Source of the DNA: Lachnospiraceae bacterium UBA3785
GTDB lineage: Bacteria; Bacillota; Clostridia; Lachnospirales; Lachnospiraceae
NCBI GenBank assembly: GCA_002369495.1
Contig: DFFD01000126.1
Span: forward strand, 1 to 17,674
DNA: 17,674 bases
Direction of reading: 5' to 3'
The first letter of the stretch is position 1; each line of letters begins with the position of its first letter. A program made the translations under genes and the position numbers. Shown one piece after another: positions 15,219 through 17,674 of the stretch. The notes beneath the pieces are model-generated. The model was not told the origin of the DNA. It did no database searches and saw only the letters and a list, made by a program, of their open reading frames with translations.

Positions 15219-15803
15219 TTGCTGGACTGGATCAACTGCATGCTGGAATTCGCCGCCTTCCAGGGGATCTTCTTTTCCATCTCCGGCACTTCCGGCTGCC
15301 CGCTCAAAACCTATATCCTTTACTACGTGCTTGGCGCCCTTGCTTCCATATATTTTGTCTCAGCAGGCCCTGATATCCTTGTCCTCAATATCACCCTGTA
15401 TGTGGCGATTCTTCTTTTTTCTTTTGGAAAGCCGTCCGTAAAGCGCGCCATAAGGCCCGCCCTCTGTTCTGTCCCGTTCATGTTGATCACCGAGTTCATC
15501 CTTCTTTCGCTGCTTCCCTTAAGCTCCATGCAGACAGATATCGGAAACTTCATTGCAAATATCGTTCTTCTTATCATCGTTTATGCTCTTCTCGCCTGTT
15601 TGAAAAAAAGCAGCTCCTCTGCCCTGGTCGCTGCATTTTTCTCAAGATATTTCGCCTTTGTCCTCTTATTTTCCATCGTTCTTATCGTTTTCGGGCAGGT
15701 CTACCTCTCCCGGCTGACCGCCGTCTGGTCCTTCCTCCCGGGTGCTATAACGCTGATCGTCTTCCTTGCATTCCTCGCAGTCGTTTACGCTGTCATCCGG
15801 TAA
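15219..15803 (+). CDS. AgrC-like sensor kinase, N-terminal membrane part (cut off by in-frame TAA)
   Basis: 194 residues from TTG 15219; a GTG at 15117 would add 34 residues but has no ribosome binding site. Nearly the whole chain is hydrophobic, with six or seven membrane helices, for example YILYYVLGALASIYFVSA, ILVLNITLYVAILLFSFG and FIANIVLLIIVYALLACL. This matches the polytopic sensor domain of AgrC/HPK10 kinases, which usually detects a peptide. The frame ends at TAA 15801-15803, but the same frame continues as QQSRDRLRSRILEEQ directly into the kinase part at 15849. The two parts together would make 420 residues, the usual AgrC length. So this is half of a gene broken by one stop, or a sensor subunit made separately. 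The ancestral codon was plausibly CAA (Gln), one C-to-T change away. Confidence 0.75.
   Translation: MLDWINCMLEFAAFQGIFFSISGTSGCPLKTYILYYVLGALASIYFVSAGPDILVLNITLYVAILLFSFGKPSVKRAIRPALCSVPFMLITEFILLSLLPLSSMQTDIGNFIANIVLLIIVYALLACLKKSSSSALVAAFFSRYFAFVLLFSIVLIVFGQVYLSRLTAVWSFLPGAITLIVFLAFLAVVYAVIR
15801..15803 (+). other. In-frame TAA splitting the sensor kinase gene
   Basis: VYAVIR is followed by TAA, then CAG CAG in the same frame, continuing as SRDRLRSRILEEQ, a helical linker typical of the region between the last membrane helix and the phospho-acceptor helix. No frameshift is needed to join the halves. It could be a true nonsense mutation, a sequencing error or a leaky stop. Confidence 0.85.
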
Positions 15804-15848
15804 CAGCAGTCCCGGGACCGCCTCCGTTCCCGAATCCTGGAAGAACAG

Positions 15849-16481
15849 ATGCGCAGTTCCGAAGCGTTTGCCGCCTCCATGCGGATACAGCTGCACGATT
15901 ATAAGCACCATATCCAATATTTATCGGACCAGATCCAGTCAACGCCGGACCTTTCAACACTGCGCGCGGAGACCGCGGAGTATCTTGACGAATTGGACCG
16001 CGAGCGCTCATTTTACGATCAGCTGATCGCAATCCGGCAGCCTGTCTTCCGGGCGGTCCTGTACGGATGCTTCGCGCGGTGCCGCAAGCTGGGGATCCCG
16101 TTCCAGCTTATAACCGGAGATCTGCTGCCTCAGTTTCCCCTCAAGGACTACCAGCTTGTCGAAGTCCTCGAGAATCTCATCGCCAACGCGATCGAACACA
16201 ACCTGTCCATTCCCGAAGAAAAACGGTATATACTGATCACCCTTTCGGCGGCGCCTTCGGAGCAGCGCTTCTCCATAGAAAATCCGGTGGACGACATAGA
16301 CCTTCCGCTCACGGAACTGTACAAAACCGGGGTCTCCTCCAAAGGAGACAGTCATCAGGGACTGGGGCTGGCCAGTATTCGGAAAACGTTGGCTTCGCAT
16401 TCTGTTGACTTTTCCGGTTCCCGCAACTTTGATACCGGAAGCATTCGGTTTGAGCTGCTCTACGAGGAGAACGACACATGA
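15849..16481 (+). CDS. AgrC-like (HPK10) histidine kinase, cytoplasmic catalytic part
   Basis: 210 residues from ATG 15849, in the same frame as the membrane part and 45 bases after its stop. GGAAG (15839-15843) could allow re-initiation. The phospho-acceptor helix has LHDYKHHIQYL with H16 next to D17, the HPK10 form (HDYxNH in AgrC). The N-box is EVLENLIANAIEHN (105-118; N109 and N113), and the G-box is GVSSKGDSHQGLGLASI (161-177). The GHKL ATP-binding domain thus looks complete, and I see no missing catalytic residue. Its substrate should be the LytTR regulator encoded next, whose ATG overlaps this gene's TGA. If translated alone it would be a soluble kinase without its sensor; if read with the upstream part it is a normal AgrC-type kinase. 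Confidence 0.85.
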   Translation: MRSSEAFAASMRIQLHDYKHHIQYLSDQIQSTPDLSTLRAETAEYLDELDRERSFYDQLIAIRQPVFRAVLYGCFARCRKLGIPFQLITGDLLPQFPLKDYQLVEVLENLIANAIEHNLSIPEEKRYILITLSAAPSEQRFSIENPVDDIDLPLTELYKTGVSSKGDSHQGLGLASIRKTLASHSVDFSGSRNFDTGSIRFELLYEENDT

Positions 16482-17215
16482 TAAATATCCTTCTTATCGA
16501 GGACGACATGAGGGATGCCGGGCGGATCATCTCTTTACTAAACAGTTCCCTCGCCGGAAAATATGACTATTCCCTCTTACACAAGTCCGGGACGAATGAA
16601 GCCCTTGCCTGCATAGAGGAATCCGCTCCCGACCTCATCCTGATGGATCTGGAGATAAAAAATGAGAACCAGACGACTCTCGGCATGCTGAACCGGATCC
16701 CGCGCACGATTCCAATCATCGTGATCAGTCACCTCTCCCATTACCAGAAACCCAGCCTTCGTCACGGAAACGTGATTGACTTTGTCTCCAAGTCCAACCT
16801 TGACGACAGCCTGGTTGACCGGGTCAGGCAGGCTCTTTCCCCAAGGAATGCATCGGAGCCTGATTCTGTCCTTTTTCCGGCCGCAGCCCGGGATGATATC
16901 AGCGAGAGCGTCCCCATCCATAAAATCAGCTATATCATCCTGACCGGCCGCGGCCGGTACGATATCCACCTGACCGACGGGAAGATCCTGTCTCTGCGCT
17001 CCGTTCTTTTCAGGGATCTCAAACGCGTCCTGAAGGAGCAGAACATCACCTCGCTCCGCCCGGTGTCCCGCAATGAGATCATCAATATCAATTACATCTC
17101 AAAAATAACAAAGTCCCCGAACGGACGCCTCTCCGTAACGGTCATAGGTAATGACCTGGCTCCCTTTCACATCGGAACAGGCTATGAAAAATTCTTTGCG
17201 GATGAGTTTTTGTAA
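16478..17215 (+). CDS. LytTR-family response regulator (AgrA-like)
   Basis: 245 residues. The ATG at 16478 overlaps the kinase stop (ATGA), so the two are co-translated. The receiver domain (1-120) has the acidic pocket E8-D9-D10, phospho-acceptor D57 in LILMDLEI, S84 in the Thr/Ser position and K105. A linker near 121-143 leads to a LytTR DNA-binding domain (about 144-242), recognised by SVPIHKISYIILTGRGRYDI and RPVSRNEIININYISKI. These regulators bind pairs of short direct repeats about two helical turns apart and commonly control peptide-signalling, bacteriocin or transporter genes. The divergent lipoprotein/ABC operon and its own operon are the likely targets, inferred from position. The domain looks intact even though the kinase gene is interrupted. 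Confidence 0.92.
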   Translation: MINILLIEDDMRDAGRIISLLNSSLAGKYDYSLLHKSGTNEALACIEESAPDLILMDLEIKNENQTTLGMLNRIPRTIPIIVISHLSHYQKPSLRHGNVIDFVSKSNLDDSLVDRVRQALSPRNASEPDSVLFPAAARDDISESVPIHKISYIILTGRGRYDIHLTDGKILSLRSVLFRDLKRVLKEQNITSLRPVSRNEIININYISKITKSPNGRLSVTVIGNDLAPFHIGTGYEKFFADEFL

Positions 17216-17222
17216 ATCAAAA

Positions 17223-17266
17223 CTGCCCGGGGGAATCAAACTACCCCCGGGCGGCACTTCATTTTT
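17223..17266 (+). terminator. Probable bidirectional terminator
   Basis: GCCCGGGGG (17225-17233) pairs perfectly with CCCCCGGGC (17244-17252), extended by one wobble and one C-G pair. A T-run (17262-17266) follows at a distance on the plus strand. On the minus strand the stem is followed by TTTTG and more T. It separates the converging LytTR gene (stop at 17215) from the nuclease gene (stop at 17265). Confidence 0.8.
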
Positions 17267-17674
17267 ATTCTATTGTCTTCCAGTCCTTAAGAATCCTCTT
17301 TTCACTGTCAAAAGAGACCCCGACTCTGATGAGCCTCCGGCTATCCGCCGCATACGGTGCGGCGTAGCCCTTCTCCTCGATCTGGGCGAGAGCCTCGTCG
17401 GCGGTGCCGTCGCGTTTAAACTCGAAGAGATACACGTAATCCCGGACCTCCGCCACACAGTCCGCCCGGCCCCGGGCGCTGTGGACCTCCGCATGGACAT
17501 ACTGTCCCAGAAGCGTAAAGACAAGATAAATAACCGTCTGGAAATCATGCTCGAACGGTACATCCTTCGTCGTGTAGGGGATGCTCGCAAACAGGGCGGT
17601 AAAGGCGTCGCGGAGGCTCTCCGTGTCACCCCGCATAAGGTAGCGGCGTATGGAAGAGATATCCTTCCCGGACC
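17265..17674 (-). CDS. AAA-ATPase-like / PD-(D/E)XK nuclease family protein, C-terminal part (5' end off window)
   Basis: The minus-strand frame is open from the window edge to the TAA at 17265-17267, giving 135 visible residues. An internal ATG at 17636 is not the true start, since the open frame continues upstream (KDISSIRRYL). FASIPY and FEHDFQTVIYLVFTLLG, then GRADCV and YLFEFKRDGTADEALAQIEEKGYA, are the C-terminal PD-(D/E)XK nuclease-like domain (DUF1703 type) of proteins with an N-terminal AAA-ATPase-like domain; the Asp of GRAD and the Glu and Lys of EFK are the expected catalytic residues. The family is often multicopy in Bacteroidetes and Lachnospiraceae and its role is unsettled. 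The remnant at 9963-10100 belongs to the same family and is on the same strand. Whether this copy is intact cannot be seen. Confidence 0.85.
   Translation of the reverse strand, partial: SGKDISSIRRYLMRGDTESLRDAFTALFASIPYTTKDVPFEHDFQTVIYLVFTLLGQYVHAEVHSARGRADCVAEVRDYVYLFEFKRDGTADEALAQIEEKGYAAPYAADSRRLIRVGVSFDSEKRILKDWKTIE

Noticed and set aside
9963..17674. Idea that the transporter/two-component block was inserted into a single ATPase-nuclease gene, splitting it
   Set aside because: Both pieces are on the minus strand, but the more N-terminal piece (Walker B region) lies at lower coordinates than the C-terminal piece. One simply split gene would show the opposite order, so they must be separate copies or a rearrangement.

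Overview
The window looks like chromosomal DNA from a gut or rumen clostridium, most likely a Lachnospiraceae member with a fairly GC-rich genome. The grounds are strong AGGAGG-type ribosome binding sites, TTG and GTG starts, several glycoside hydrolases without signal peptides, a LytTR-type two-component system, a Cys-rich lipoprotein next to an ABC-2 permease, and fragments of the AAA-ATPase-like/PD-(D/E)XK family. The assignment is by protein character only; no marker gene is present.

Left part, 1-9961, all on the plus strand and GC-rich. A 5'-truncated GH78 alpha-L-rhamnosidase, a GH43 enzyme with a discoidin domain and a GH1 beta-glycosidase form a tight operon ending at a strong terminator. 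That terminator is embedded in a REP-like cluster of ACCGTCC/GGACGGT repeats. A GH3 beta-glucosidase follows under its own promoter. Then come a two-gene unit: a membrane protein with two zinc ribbons and an SGNH-fold esterase. None of the hydrolases shows an export signal, so I infer cytoplasmic stripping of rhamnose, pentose and glucose from imported plant oligosaccharides or glycosides, perhaps helped by the esterase. No sugar importer lies in the window.

Centre and right, 10178-17215, is visibly richer in A/T. On the minus strand a three-gene operon encodes a lipoprotein, a large ABC-2 permease that appears to be two fused permease halves, and its ATPase. Divergently, on the plus strand, lie an AgrC-like (HPK10) sensor kinase and a LytTR response regulator. 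The kinase reading frame is interrupted by one in-frame TAA between its membrane part and its catalytic part. The simplest reading is a peptide-sensing or peptide-resistance module in which the two-component system controls the divergent transporter, with the kinase now split or inactivated.

This A/T-richer module is bracketed by pieces of the AAA-ATPase-like/PD-(D/E)XK family, both on the minus strand: a short decayed internal remnant at 9963-10100 and the C-terminal part of another copy running off the right edge at 17265-17674. The composition changes at both boundaries, which suggests that the transporter/two-component module was acquired as a block.
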